Made by a program: the position numbers and the translations under genes. Positions 1 to 14,076 of a DNA stretch of 64,000 nt are shown one piece after another (positions within the stretch are counted from its first letter, which is position 1; every line of letters starts with the position of its first letter). The DNA comes from Rutidosis leptorrhynchoides (lineage: Eukaryota; Streptophyta; Magnoliopsida; Asterales; Asteraceae): contig NC_092343.1 in NCBI RefSeq assembly GCF_046630445.1, positions 134,843,501-134,907,500 of the forward strand. The letters are read 5' to 3'. The notes below the pieces were generated by a model. It was not told where the DNA came from and searched no databases. It saw nothing but the letters and a program-made list of their open reading frames with translations.

Positions 1-996
1 AACGAGGACAGCTGACTTAATAAACTTAAAACATCAAAATATATTAAAAGTGTTATAAATATATTTTGAACATACTTTAATATACATGTATATATTGTTA
101 TAGGTTCGTGAATCAACAGTGGCCAAGTCTTACTTCTCGACGAAGTAAAAATCTGTGAAAGTGAGTTATAGTCCCACTTTTAAAATCTAATATTTTTGGG
201 ATGAGAATACATGCAGGTTTTATAAATGATTTACAAAATAGACACAAGTACGTGAAACTACATTCTATGGTTGAATTATCGAAATCGAATATGCCCCTTT
301 TTATTAAGTCTGGTAATCTAAGAATTAGGGAACAGACACCCTAATTGACGCGAATCCTAAAGATAGATCTATTGGGCCTAACAAACCCCATCCAAAGTAC
401 CAGATGCTTTAGTACTTCGAAATTTATATCATATCCGAAGGGTGTCCCGGAATGATGGGGATATTCTTATATATGCATCTTGTTAATGTTGGTTACCAGG
501 TGTTCACCATATGAATGATTTTTATCTCTATGTATGGGATGTGTATTGAAATATGAAATCTTGTGGTCTATTGTTACGATTTGATATATATAGGTTAAAC
601 CTATAACTCACCAACATTTTGTTGACGTTTAAAGCATGTTTATTCTCAGGTGAATACTAAGAGCTTCCGTTGTTGCATACTAAAATAAGGACAAGATTTG
701 GAGTCCATGTTTGTATGATATTGTGTAAAAACTGCATTCAAGAAACTGATTTCGATGTAACATATTTGTATTGTAAACCATTATGTAATGGTCGTGTGTA
801 AACAGGATATTTTAGATTATCATTATTTGATAATCTACGTAAAGCTTTTTAAACCTTTATTTATGAAATAAAGGTTATGGTTTGTTTTAAAAAAAATGAA
901 TGCAGTCTTTGAAAAACGTCTCATATAGAGGTCAAAACCTCGCTACGAAATCAATTAATATGGAACGTTTTTAATCAATAAGAACGGGACATTTCA
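1..996 (+). mobile_element. LtrG: 3' part of an LTR, cut by the window edge
   Basis: The sequence ends in GGGACATTTCA at 996, immediately followed by CopF coding sequence, so 996 is read as an LTR 3' end. It contains the block shared by TekA, TekB, InvC and soloD in sense orientation: a ttgtggtctattg motif near 563, a caccaac...gttgacgtttaaagcatg block at 610-650 and an attctcagg motif near 643. The left end lies outside the window, so the TSD cannot be tested and I cannot say whether this is a solo LTR or part of a complete element. No ORF of note is seen here. Confidence 0.7.
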
Positions 997-1118
997 TTAT
1001 TGGTTCAGGATCTATTGGTTCAGGGTTCATAGGTTCAGGAATTATTAGTTCGGAGTTTGGTATAGGTTCAGGTTCTTGTGTTTGAGGTGGCACCCATGTC
1101 ATCCAACTAAGAGTGTCA
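997..1118 (-). pseudogene. CopF pol fragment between integrase and reverse transcriptase
   Basis: Read on the minus strand, this 122-bp island continues the CopF pol frame that ends at 3049. It encodes the proline- and glutamate-rich linker usually found between integrase and reverse transcriptase in Copia polyproteins, with repeated PEP units. It is isolated because InvC inserted on its right (TSD TGTCA, 1114-1118 and 3049-3053) and LtrG on its left. The reverse transcriptase, RNase H and 3' LTR of CopF must lie beyond the left edge of the window. Confidence 0.7.
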
Positions 1119-3048
<1,930 letters not shown>

Positions 3049-4063
3049 TGTCATTACTCTCATTCTCCCCCTCACTCGTGAGTTGGGTGTTTTTGTAAAA
3101 GTATTCAGTTTCAACAAAATCACAGTTTATTGTAGTAATGATGGTCTGTCTTTTTGGATTATAGCACCTATACCCTTTTTGGTTGACACCATATCCCACC
3201 ATTACACATTTCTCAGCACATGGATCGAGTTTTGTACGCTCATGTTTTGGAATGTGAACGAAAACTGAGCATCCAAAAACTCGAGGTTCGAGATTAAGTG
3301 AGGATGGTAGTGTAAAAAATTGAGATAAAACATCCCGAGGGGTTTTTGTGCCAAGGATTTTAGTAGGTAGCCGATTTATAAGATAGGTTGCAGTAGCAAG
3401 TGCCTCAGGCCAAAAACTTTTGGGAACCTTGGACTCAATTATTAACGCTCTAGTCATTTCTAGAAGTATTCGATTTTTTCGTTCGGCTACACCGTTTTGT
3501 TCCGGGGTATGAGCACATGTCATTTGATGAATAATCCCTTTTTCATCGCAAAAAAGTTTCATGGATGTGTTAACAAATTCTCCCCATTATCAGACCTTAA
3601 AATTTGTATATTTTGGTGAAATTGGGTTTGAACCATTTTATAAAAATGGCAAAAATTTTCAAATACTTCTGATTTTTTTTGTTAAGAAATAGATCCTTGT
3701 CATTCGAGTACAATCATCAATAAAGATAATAAAATATCTCATGTTCTTTCCCCCATTAATTGGAGTCGGCCCCCACACATCAGAATGAATTAAAGCAAAG
3801 GGTACATTTTTTCTAGTGTTAGAGGGTTTAAACGTACTTCTATGGCTTTTCGCCAAAATACAAGTCTCACAACTTAAACTAACATTAGAAGGAAATAAAC
3901 CAGGAAATAAAAAACGCAGGTAGCCAATAGAAGGGTGTCCCAATCTCCGATGCCATAACCAGGCTTCCCTCGTAGGTGTTCCATGATAAAGTAACACAAT
4001 GCCATCTTGGGAAACCTCATCAATAAAATATAGCCCCCCCCCCCTTCTCAGTACCACGTCCAA
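3049..4063 (-). pseudogene. CopF integrase (broken)
   Basis: Two open stretches, 4063-3659 and 3562-3049, encode a Copia integrase. The N-terminal part has the zinc-binding HRRLGH and CETC pairs and then HSDVWGP and DDCTR, carrying the first catalytic aspartate. The second part has HTPEQNGVAERKNR with the catalytic glutamate, then the C-terminal GCSVFVHIPKHER and MVGYG motifs. The segment between them (3563-3658), which should hold the second aspartate, is out of frame. The second ORF runs on into InvC at 3048, so its last residues are not genuine. Integrase would insert the cDNA; this copy cannot be functional. Confidence 0.85.
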
Positions 4064-4147
4064 TCACTAGTCCCGTTCGGATATCCTGCAAGATGAAGAA
4101 TGTTGGATACATTAGGACTTTACAGTTTAGTTCTTTTGTAGCATGAC

Positions 4148-4432
4148 TTACCGATAACAGCTTATGAGACAAAGCTGGAATATATAGACAATTAGGTAAT
4201 TTAATCGTAGTTGAAATTTCAATAGTACCGCCACTTTCAACTTGAATAATCTCATCATTAGCGGTTTGGATTTTTCCCTTTTATGGTTTAGTTTTAAAAT
4301 GATATCATTTTTATCAAAGGTCATAGTATCTGTGGCCCCACAATCAAGTACCCATGATTTAGTTTTAAAACTTTCCGAGGCTATATTTACTTCGGATTGG
4401 GACACCTCATTGCTTTCTATTTTGGTTAACAC
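4148..4432 (-). pseudogene. CopF aspartic protease region
   Basis: A 94-codon open stretch with the protease active-site region read as WVLDCGATDTM. Copia proteases normally have DSGA here; this copy has Cys in place of Ser and lacks the His that usually follows ATD. The frame is lost downstream at about 4148, and the next recognisable piece is the integrase zinc domain at 4063. It lies between gag and integrase, as expected for Copia. The residue change and frame loss indicate a decayed enzyme. Confidence 0.7.
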
Positions 4433-4447
4433 GGAATACCTATTATA

Positions 4448-5561
4448 TCAAGGAATAATAGGTTCGGATCTACATAAATTACTAACCTTACTATTTTTAT
4501 TGGGCTTATCAGGAATCGAGTCCACTAAGTTATTATTCCTAAGTTTACTAGTTCTAAATGGCCCACTAGGTTTTACAGGCCCACTTCTCAAGTTGTTAGT
4601 TATTTTAGACTTAAAAGGCCTACTGTTACGATTATTATAAGCTTTTAAATCTGGCCCATCTATTTTTGAGTCCACCTTCTTAATTTTTAATTTATCTGTT
4701 ACCTTTTTTATTGTATTCGGTTTCCTATTTGTGTTCCCTAGATTATACGCGTGCTTATCTTTCTTCTTCCCCAAATCTTGCTCGTGACTAACCCTATTTC
4801 CTAGGTGTGTATCGAGATTCGATTTCATTTGCCCTAGAATGGTATCGTGACTAATTCTATTTGAGCTGTAATCATCGAATAAAGAGGAAAAGGGTTTATA
4901 AAGTTACCTTGTTCAGTTTTAGCAGCAATACCTCCAAAGCCAACTTTCGGTTCGGTGGTGGTTGGTGGTGGTTCAGCTACCGCTGCCATTCCTTTGCCTG
5001 GTTTTACCCACCATTCAGGGAACCCTTTGATCTCAAAGCATTGATCTCTAGTATGCCTCCTTTTTCCACACCTGGTGCAAACCAATTTTGATTTATCGAT
5101 TTTGGGAAACGGTTTGTTCCGGTGAGGAAAGGAGTTGGTGGTTTGCCCTAATTGTTCGGTTTTGTTAGCAGCAATGAGACCAGAAGCAATCCCTTGATGG
5201 TTCAAATCGTTTTTGGTTTGCCCAAGGAGGTGTCGGTGGGCCACCTCCTTCCTCACCGTCGCATAAGCTTCTTCTGGTGTAGGTAATGGATCCAACCTTA
5301 AAAGCTCTCTTTTAATTGTGTCATAATTCTGGTCAAGAGTATTTAAGAACTGAAATAGCTTCTGTTCTGTTCTGATTTTTTTGTAGATAACGATGTCAGT
5401 TGAGCATTTCATTGGGTTTGGATCTCTTATATCGATTTCCCCCTGAATACCTTGCATCGTGATCCACTGGTCTTCTAATAATTGATCTTTTTGCTTGATG
5501 TCATTAGCTTTGACATGTAAGTCAAAGTTTTGCAATTTATCCTTTCCACTACTGTAAGTGG
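4448..5561 (-). pseudogene. CopF gag, C-terminal part with zinc knuckle
   Basis: This segment continues the gag from 40575 after the TekA insertion. It encodes a helical UBN2-type Copia gag core (for example LLEDQWITMQGIQGEID and YDTIKRELLRLDPLPT) followed by one CCHC knuckle, CTRCGKRRHTRDQC, at about 5086-5045. A lysine- and asparagine-rich tail (4828-4448) follows in a second open stretch, with a frame change near 4834. Gag packages the RNA into particles. The open frame at 5562-5601 belongs to the TekA LTR and should not be counted. Confidence 0.8.
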
Positions 5562-8500
5562 TGTAAAGACCCGTCCTTATCCACCTGGACGAAGTCATCA
5601 ATATTTGGTCCCATTGCGATGATCGACTCCAAATAATGTACTTAAAATGAGCAAATGCACAGCGGAAGACTTAATTCGTACCTGAGAATAAACATGCTTA
5701 AAAGTGTCAACCAAAAAGGTTGGTGAGTTCATAGGTTTATCATAACAATCATTCCAAAATATTAATAGACCACAAGATTTCCGTTTATAAATATATGTAC
5801 ACTCGCAAATGTATAAAAGTATTCTATAAGTTGTAGGCACCCGGTAACAAGCCTTAACGTTCATGTTTTACCCTCTGAAGTACACCAGATCAGGTGTGTT
5901 TAAAATAACCTCGAAGTACTAAAGCATCCCATAGTCAGGATGGGGTTTGTCAGGCCCAATAGATCTATCTTTAGGATTCGCGCCTACCGTACATAGACAA
6001 GTAGTTTAATGTTACCAAGCTAAGGGTAAATTTCTGGTTTAAACCCACATAGAATTAGTTTTAGTACTTGTGCCTATTTCGTAAAACATTTATAAAACAG
6101 CGCATGTATTCTCAGCCCAAAAATATATATAAAAAGGGAGTAATGAAACTCACCATACTGTATTTTGTAGTAAAAATACATATGACGACATTGAATAAGT
6201 GTAGGGTTGGTCTCGGATTCACGAACCTTTAAGCCTTTAAAAATATAAATGCCTCAACCCGGGCTCGAACCCGAAACCCCTCAATTATACTCAACACACT
6301 TTACCGCTGCTCCACTTATTCATTCATGTTTTAATTCATACTTTAAATCTATGTAATCCGTATTAATTTCTTTCCTCTTTAACATCCTTGTTTTATTACA
6401 ACATCACCATTTCATTATCATTTAACATAATCATCATCATCAAATTAAGATCCAATACCAAAGAAATATAAAACAGCTCATGTGTCTCGGCTCAAGGGTG
6501 TTTTGGCCCAAGTGATTAATTCAAACCCAACAACATTAACTCTCGGCCCAAATGTAAACTGAATTGCGGCCCAACCTCTTTATCTAAGCCAGTTTTATTC
6601 ACGGTCCAATATATACAAACCCTATAATGACCCGTGACATGTGGGGTTTTGCTTGGATGTTGAGAGAAAGGGCACCTCAATTATCAACATCAATATCGAT
6701 TTTTTTTTAAATCTCCATCCATTTTCTTTACAGCTTATTCCCACTTTCATTTATATTTATCAATAGAGAAAGAAAATAGTGAGCTGTAGCAATATGGGTC
6801 TTGATGTACTCTTGAGGTTCGTTAGAAACAGATAAGAAAAAGAAACGGGTAATAGGGGACGGTTGAAAAAAAATGAACTTGGTTAATTGATACGTGGGGT
6901 TGAGGAGTATTTGGTGGCCCATCTTTTTCATTATTTCACAACACACCAACTTCATTTTTGTTTATCATTCACGTCACCCTCAATCTTGGATCATAACATA
7001 TTATTATTAACTTTATCACATGGGAATAAAGGTAGCAAAAGGAGAAAAATAATAATAACAAATTTAAGTAAGCTTTGTTGGAAAATAATTTCAGTGGGGT
7101 GTTGTTCTTGAAGGGGAAATAACTAAACGGAAAGACTAGAGGGGTGTTGGTTCGTGGTGTTAGAAGTTGGTGACACGGTGGTGTTTGATAGCGAAGATGA
7201 TAATCGAAAGTGTTTGTCCGGAGGTGGAAGTGGTTGCAGAAGGTGAAGGGTAGCGAATGGGTTATGTTTAATTGGTGTTCGAATAACCAGAAAGATAGAA
7301 GCAATTACGAGCATGTTCAGTGATACGTGACATTCGAGTCCAACTACTTGTATTTGTGATACTCGTGAGTTATGATGTTGGTTTAGGGTGGCGGATGGGT
7401 GTGTTTCACAATGAAAAAAAAATACCAGAGAACGTACAACAGAAAGTACGATGGGTTTTCTTGTCTTGGTTTTGAACAGAATTTGCAAAATGTAAACAAA
7501 TAGTAATTGTAGTTGGCGAAGGTGATAATGATGGAGGTGGTGGTTTCTTGATGGTTTGTGGTGTTTGAAGATGATGAAGATGTTAGTATTAGAGTGGGTA
7601 TCGATGGTGGATTGTAGCCGTTGGAAGGTGGTGTGGGGTGAGGGTGATCAAGCTAGATGGATTAGTTGAAGGTGGCGACTAGAGGATGGTTTAATGGTTG
7701 TTTTCGAGCACAATAAGAGAAAGAGAGAATGAGGTTATAAGGTGGTGACAAGGGTGTTGTGGTTTGCAAATGAAAGCAAAACAGAAAGGTAGATGGGTGT
7801 ATGTGGGTTTGATTTTTGTAATATCCCATTCTCAATCACAAGGAGTAATATATATAGAGATGAAATAACAAATCATGATATATGATGTATATATTGATGC
7901 ATGTATATGTATCATAATATTAGTGTAAGAGAATAAAGTTATGTGCAGGAAAAATAAAAAAAAAACGATAGAAAGAAAACAAACTGTCTTCATCTTTTTT
8001 TTTTACTTAATATTGCACTCGTGAATGTTATATTTAAATTGATTAACATATGTAATGAAAGGTGCAAGAATGGAATCAGGATACAGTAAGGCAGCCACCA
8101 TAATATCCCATAATATCCCATAATACCATATTATCGACATCCTAATTATTCGGATATTATTTCGTACTCCGTTGATAATCAGGGGCGGATAAAAGTGTTC
8201 AGAAAAAATCCTATATATATTTTTTTTTAAATTAACTATATTTATTTACTTAATTATATATCTATCTATATATTTATAAATATAGTTCTCATTACATCAC
8301 ATATTATTTTACATATTTAATTCTAACAATTTAATCATATATTATTCCAAATAATAATTAAAATATATATATATTTAAATATACATGTATCTATTTAAAA
8401 TTAGTTGTTCGTGAATCGTTGAAAATAGTCAAAGGTCAAATGAATATATGAAATAGTTCACAATTTTTGAGACTCAACCTAACAGACTTTGCTTATCGTG

Positions 8501-8565
8501 TTGAAATTACACTATCGTATCGAGAGTTTGGTTTAAAATTAGTCGAAATTTTCCGGGTCGTTACA
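5562..8565 (-). repeat. TekA 3' LTR (left copy)
   Basis: Runs from TGTAAAGACCCG to GGGTCGTTACA on the plus strand; element sense is minus. It carries an antisense SINE fossil (about 6233-6330) and a segment of about 1.1 kb (6640-7800) that is rich in purines on the plus strand and absent from the TekB LTR. The right copy matches, with small indels. Confidence 0.9.
6233..6330 (-). mobile_element. tRNA-derived SINE fossil in the TekA LTR
   Basis: On the minus strand, GTGGAGCAGCGGTAA (6301-6315) resembles an RNA polymerase III A box and GGGTTCGAGCCC (6261-6272) matches a B box, with spacing as in tRNA heads. No poly-A tail or TSD is evident. The same piece is in the right LTR at about 38249-38345, so it was part of the LTR before TekA transposed. 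Confidence 0.65.
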
Positions 8566-8606
8566 GTACCCACCCGTTAAAGAAATTTCGTCCCCAAAAT
8601 TTGAGT
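8566..8606 (-). promoter_or_regulatory. TekA 3'-end/polypurine-like segment
   Basis: On the minus strand GACGAAATTTCTTTAACGGG lies just before the 3' LTR start at 8565. Similar sequence ends the interior of Tekay-type chromoviruses and is also present in TekB at 18612-18645. A second ACGGGTAGGTAATACCCGAG copy lies inside the element at about 10687-10706 and again has a TekB counterpart (20975-20995). Confidence 0.55.
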
Positions 8607-9271
8607 GAGGTCATCATGGCTAATAATAAAAATGTTTTCATGACGAATATGAGTTGAAAATTAGAGTTTTATCATTATTGATTAATATAGATAAAACGAT
8701 TCGATCATGTGAAGCGTACAAGTGAAGCTATCACAAAAAAATGAAAAGTTTCGTCTTAACTTTTGACGTAGTCACGGTGGATTTCTGGAATTCAAGAAAT
8801 TTAAAGTAATCTTCTAATCAGGAAGAAAATGTAATCGCACGATTTATTAGCAAACTGTTGGAATTACGGAAGAACAGAAGTATCAAGGAAATAATTCCGT
8901 GATATGCTTAGAGAGTAAGTAGAATGAAAGAGTTGTGTAACATGACACATGATGACGGTATTGTTTGTGAGTCATCACGTTCCATTAGAAATTTAGTATG
9001 ACTTACTGTAATATAACCACGTTGGCCTGGCGTCATTATATTATACTAACTCATGCTTCAATTCCCAACACTTTTCCAAAAATTCTTTCATAATTAATAC
9101 TTAGATTTTACTGAAGTTTTCAATATAATGGAATACTGAAAACACGAAGAGGTGGATAATTTCGGACAGGAATATTTATGAAAATATCCTCAAAAATATC
9201 GAAGATATTTATGATGATATTTTGGAATTTCTAAGATCGAAGGTTGATGAAGAAAAATTTTCCGCAAGATT

Positions 9272-9535
9272 TTAATATAACTTTGGAGCAAGATATTCTC
9301 TAAAGATTTCATCGGATCCAGAATTACCTGGATTCTCTGAATATAAGGTTTGGTCCTTGTAATTGTTCTTTGTTTCCTTCATGGTGTACTCAATCCGATT
9401 TTCAGTACCAAATTTTCTATCGAGCGTTCCTAACACTTCCTTCTCTATCATCAACTTTTGGCCATTAAGACCATCTACAACATGCTGTTTCGTCAGCATT
9501 TTCAAGATTAACGGATCTGGGTCATCGGTTATCAA
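9272..9535 (-). pseudogene. Conserved coding-like block 2 of TekA, unknown product
   Basis: An 87-codon open stretch rich in Lys, Glu and Asn, with RIEYTMKETK followed by a serine/asparagine-rich tail. The same order is seen in TekB at 20070-19739, where RIEQTMKEA aligns with it. I recognise no domain. Conservation between two elements with about 3-kb interiors suggests a former protein, perhaps part of a longer gag, but simple shared descent of non-coding DNA cannot be excluded without substitution analysis. Confidence 0.35.
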
Positions 9536-9547
9536 ACCGAGATGGTT

Positions 9548-9832
9548 TCAAGAGAATTGTGTTTTTATATGATTAAACGATGTTGATAGTATGGTGGAAT
9601 ATAAAAGGTTCCTCATTAACAATAAAGAGTACGCATATATATCAAGGTTATAATAAGGTTGTTTTGGATGAAAAGTCGGAGTTGACTTGCTGAAGCTGTG
9701 ACAAAATTGGCTACTTTGGAAAGGGATTGAAAAGTGATTTTCGGTAGTAACATCGCCAAAGGAGCTAGCGCAGATACGTGTTAAACGTTTACTCAGTTTT
9801 CGAGGGTTTTTCTGATGCATAACTATACGCAT
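9548..9832 (-). pseudogene. Conserved coding-like block 1 of TekA, unknown product
   Basis: A 94-codon open stretch containing FSIPFQSSQFCHSFSKS, matched by FSISFQNRQFCHSSSKS in TekB (20510-20274). Upstream residues (RKLSKRLTRI) also have a TekB counterpart, there with stops. No known domain is recognised. In both elements it lies just upstream, on the minus strand, of the block at 9535-9272. Confidence 0.35.
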
Positions 9833-11023
9833 AAACCTTTTCTTTCGGAGATGGAGTGCGGCTGGTTCATCCTCTCGATCGAGGTGTTTTCAAGAACCAT
9901 GAAAGATTTGAACATAGATTCGAATCGTCAAGATTCAAATGAGGTTTAAGATGAAATCAAGTGTCAAACTTGAAGAATTGTTTAGTTTCATATGTTATAA
10001 TCAATATTTTAATTCATTTTAATTATCCAAAGTTAGCAGTCCAAGAGTCCAATAGTCCAATAGTTCAATAGTTCATATATAGTTTAATATATAATATTCG
10101 AATTAATTAATAGATATCGTGACCCGTGTACCGGTCTCAGTATTGATCACAACTCAAACCATATATATATTTTGGAATCAACTTCAACCCTGTATAGCCA
10201 ACTCCAACATTCACATATAGAGTGTCTATGATTGTTCCGAAATATATATATATAGATGGGTCGATATGATAGGTCGAAACCTTGTATACGTGTCCCGTTA
10301 TTTAAAGTGCGTAAAATAAATACATAAATTAAATGACGATAAATAAAATTGCGAGAATGTAAATTGCGATAATTAAATTGCGATAAATAAAATGTAACCA
10401 GTTAGCTAGGAACAGTTAGCTAGGAACAGTTAGCGTGGATTCTTAACAATATTTCAATTAGTTAGTTCGTTTGTTTCTAACAAATTTTACTTTGTCCGAT
10501 GTTTTCTTCATTATGCCACTTGTTGGATTTTGATAGGTCAAAATCCAAATATGAAATTGAACGAAAATGGATTTTGTGGTGAATGGATACGTATATCTAT
10601 GGATACAAGTAGGATAGTGACTGACTGTTGAATCAGAGTCGAAGAATGTACCGTGTAACTGATTAATGTGAAATCTAAATATTCCTCGGGTATTACCTAC
10701 CCGTTAAAATATTTTCACCATTAACAGTTTGTAGGAAAGAATTTTTAATTACAATCTTTATGAAAATATACATACATATATATTTTCTTCAGATGTAATC
10801 ATGGATTTAATGAGTCAATAAGATATTAAACTCATTTGGTTTATCATTATTACTAGATTACATAATCTCTAGAACTTTAGAAATTACATAATTGCCATGT
10901 TGAGGGGGGATAATCGATGTAGATCGATATGTAGAACGAAGATAAAGTAGATAGAACGATACATAGAACGATGATTATGCTCGAGGTACAGAATGAGATA
11001 TTGAGGCATGTGATGTTGAAACT

Positions 11024-11466
11024 TAGGTTGTTGGTGGTACTGTTGATGCCGGTGATATTGCTAAAGCTGGTAGGTTCTGCACCATATTTTCCAAAACTAC
11101 AACTCGAGCGCGAAGTTCGTTGACTTCTTCTATTATTCCGGGATGATTGTCGGTCGGAACGAGCGGATGAATAGGGTTTAGAATTTTAGATAAAATATAA
11201 TCGTGTTGAGATATTCGGGAAATGAGGGTGAAAATGGTGTTTCAGATTGGTTCGCCGATGAGTGCTTCAGGTTCATCGCCAAAAGGGAAATTTGGTTGGT
11301 GTAAAGGATCGCCTTCTTCTCGTCTCCATTGATTAAATCGATTACGAACCCATCAGATGAATCGGGGATGACTGATTGATTGATTCATTCTGGTGACGCT
11401 GCTTATGGGGCTGGAGTGGGACTCCATATCAGAATCCGAGGGACTTGATCTAATGGTGAGTTCCAT
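11024..11466 (-). pseudogene. TekA gag-like ORF, inactivated
   Basis: Homologue of the intact TekB ORF at 21792-21346. Conserved parts include NQSISH, RREEGDPLH, GDEPEALIGEP and the coiled-coil-like EEVNELRARVVVLENMV. At least two in-frame stops are present, after HPRFI and after GEPI, and the length is not a multiple of three, so a small indel is likely. It is placed directly after the PBS leader, the normal gag position. Family knowledge beyond position is weak: it is too short for a complete gag. Confidence 0.6.
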
Positions 11467-11832
11467 TACGTACAATTGAATAAAGGATTTTTCGATATGA
11501 AATGAGTTTCGGATATCGGATGATATTCTAATTACATAGAATACCTATACATAGTACAGAAGATCCCGTAGATTACGAAGGAATTTAAGGAAACGTGTCA
11601 GATAAAGTCTACAATAACAGATACGCTAAGATATGAATTTATCTGTACACTATCTATCAAATAAGTGCAGGAAGTCGTGTCTAGACTTAGAAATGGTAAG
11701 CAGGTAACTTTCCACTAGGAATGATATACAATACTTATAATATGAGCTAAGGTCGAAGTCCAGACTCGCTAATGCATCCTAACAACTATCAGTTAGACAC
11801 ACTAATGCAAGACCTAGTTCGCTAGGACCAAC

Positions 11833-11844
11833 GCTCTGATACCA
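11833..11844 (-). promoter_or_regulatory. TekA primer-binding site (tRNA-iMet type)
   Basis: TGGTATCAGAGC on the minus strand, two bases inside the 5' LTR boundary at 11847. Just downstream a CCTAG/CTAGG stem with a 4-base loop (about 11817-11830) could fold in the RNA leader. Confidence 0.9.
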
Positions 11845-11846
11845 AC

Positions 11847-12082
11847 TGTAAAGAACCGTCCTTATCCACCTGGACGAAGTCATCAACATTTGGTCCCATT
11901 GCGATGATCGACTCCAAGTAATGTCCTTAAAATGAGCAAATGCACAGCGGAAGACTTAATTCGTACCTGAGAATAAACATGCTTAAAAGTGTCAACCAAA
12001 AACGTTGGTGAGTTCATAGGTTTATCATAACAATCATTCCAAAATATTAATAGACCACAAGATTTCCGTTTATAAATATATG
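11847..12082 (-). repeat. TekA 5' LTR, first part
   Basis: Begins TGTAAAGAACCG and matches 5562-5797. It is interrupted at 12082 by AthE. The last five bases, ATATG (12078-12082), are the AthE TSD. The LTR resumes at 37815. Confidence 0.92.
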
Positions 12083-14076
12083 TGATGCGGTAGCGGAGTG
12101 GTATAAAATACTATTAAATTTTTGCAGGAAATACTATTAAATACGATACAATTTTACATAAGATATTTATTTATTTATAGAATGGATATACTTAAACCTT
12201 GCTACAACACTAATAGGCAGTGTACCTAATCGTACAGTAGTGTAGTTTTTAGTAAGTCCGGTTCGTTCCACAGGGAAAATCTTTAAATAAAGCTTAACGC
12301 TATATTAGTTTACTTTTATAAAAATACAAATATATATATATATATAAGTAATATTATTATTATAAAGGGGGGTTTTTACCGTTTAATGACCGGTTTGTCG
12401 ATTTTAAAACTTTAGTCGCAGTTAAAACCAAATGTAAAATATTAAAAATGAATACAAGACTTAAATTAAAGCATAAAGTTAATAACGATAATGAAATTAC
12501 GAATAATAAAAGTGCGATAAAATAAACTTGCGATAATTAAAAAGTACGATAATTAAAAGTGCAATTAAATACAATAATAATAAAAATGCGATATTTAGAA
12601 GTGCAATTAAATGTAAAATAAAGGAAATTAAATATGAAATAAAAGAATTATGCGTATTTAAACTTCCGTAATCATGATGTTTGACGTGTTGATTTTTGTT
12701 TTATGCCCATGGGTTAATTGTCCTTTATCCTGGATTATTTAATATGTCCGTCTGGTTTTTGTCCATAACAGTCCATCAGTCATAAATATAAAATGCGAGT
12801 GTCCTCGTCAAATTATCCTTATACCCGAAGTTAAATATTCCAACTAATTGGGGACTTAAACTGTAACAAGATTTTAATACTTTGTTTAATAATTACACCA
12901 GGATGTCGACTGAGTGTAACCCAAGGTTTTAATATTTTGTTATCAATTATACCAAGTGTCCTTGTACATAATTTCACCCCTGTTTTAATTATTCTAGTGG
13001 CTATTAATCCATTCCCGTATCCGGTTAAATGAACGATTATTTGTACATATAAATACCCCGCCCATCGTGTCCGATCGAGTGTATATGGTAATTTATAGGG
13101 ACGCCCAATTGTAAATCTTTATATTAACATTAACAAACTATCATTTAGTTAAACAAATATAAAGCCCATTAATAGCCCATAGTCTAATTTCCACAAGTGT
13201 CGTTCTTTTGTCCAAACCCCAATTATGGTACAAAGCCCAATTACCCAATTTTAGTAATTAGCCCAACATCATGATTACTTCGTTTTAAATAAGCATAATA
13301 ATAACTTAGCTACGAGACATTAATGTAAAAAGGTTGAACATAACTTACAATGATTAAAAATAGCGTAGTGTTACACGGACAGAATTTCGACTTACACCCT
13401 TACAATATTCGCTAACATACCCTTATTATTAGAATTATAATTAAAATTAAAATTAAAATATAAATTATAAATATAAATATATCGTATGAATGAGGAGAAA
13501 AAAGATGATGATTTGCGATCAGAATTCGGTTGCTTTTATAGGAAAATTCGACTTTTGGGGCTCCGCGACTCGCGGTGAAATACTCTTCAAACTCCGCGAG
13601 TCGCGGAGAATGAAATTACAGCTCAGTCCCTTTGGAGTCTTTCTTGCCGACGGTTTTTATTATTTATTATAATATATAAATAATTATCAGAATTATTTAA
13701 ATATTATATTATATTTATGTGCATAGTTGACTTGTAATTTTTAGTCCGTTGCGTCGAGCGTTGAGAGTTGACTCTAGTCCCGGTTCTGGATTTTCGAACG
13801 TCCTTGCGTACAATTTAATATCTTGTACTTTGCGTTTTGAATCTTGTACTCTTGTAATTTCGAGACGTTTCTTATCAATAATTGGAACCTCTTTGATTGT
13901 CTTTTGTACTTTTGAGCTTTTTGGTCGTTTGCGTCTTCAATTCGTCGAATCTGTCTTTTGTCTTCACCTTTTATTATTTAAACGAATATCACTTGTAAAT
14001 AGAACAATTGTAACTAAAAGCTTGTCTTTCTTGAGGAATAATGCTATGAAATATATGTTCGTTTTTAGCATTATCA
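12083..14076 (-). repeat. AthE 3' LTR (left copy)
   Basis: 1994 bp, starting TGATGCGGTAGCGG and ending TTTTTAGCATTATCA on the plus strand. Element sense is minus. It carries the palindrome doublet and TATA box at 13534-13608. ORFs read here on the plus strand recur in the other LTR only because the LTRs are copies. Confidence 0.93.
13534..13608 (-). promoter_or_regulatory. AthE promoter: TATA box with upstream palindrome doublet
   Basis: On the minus strand TATAAAA lies at 13540-13534. Twenty-two bases upstream is the palindrome core CCGCGAGTCGCGG (13575-13563) and, after a 16-base spacer starting TTTGAAG, a second palindrome CTCCGCGACTCGCGGAG (13608-13592). Centres are 13569 and 13600, 31 bp apart. 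TGAGCTGT follows at 13625-13618. TATA identity is inferred from sequence and LTR position. Confidence 0.75.

Larger units (their letters stand above)
8566..11846 (-). other. TekA interior without pol
   Basis: This 3.28-kb interior contains no recognisable reverse transcriptase, protease or integrase in any frame. It aligns along its length with the TekB interior (18612-22202). Three separated blocks look formerly coding: 11466-11024, 9832-9548 and 9535-9272. Segments between them are AT-rich; 10010-10700 shows no feature apart from short repeated aattgcgataa and agttagctaggaac units near 10320-10430. Confidence 0.7.

Noticed and set aside
6969-7488. Overlapping minus-strand ORFs in the TekA LTR, repeated at 38985-39516
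   Set aside because: Low-complexity composition, no domain and no start context. Sharing is explained by LTR identity.
11817-11830. CCTAG/CTAGG hairpin next to the TekA PBS as a packaging signal
   Set aside because: TekB keeps the position but not the full pairing, so conservation is too weak to claim it.
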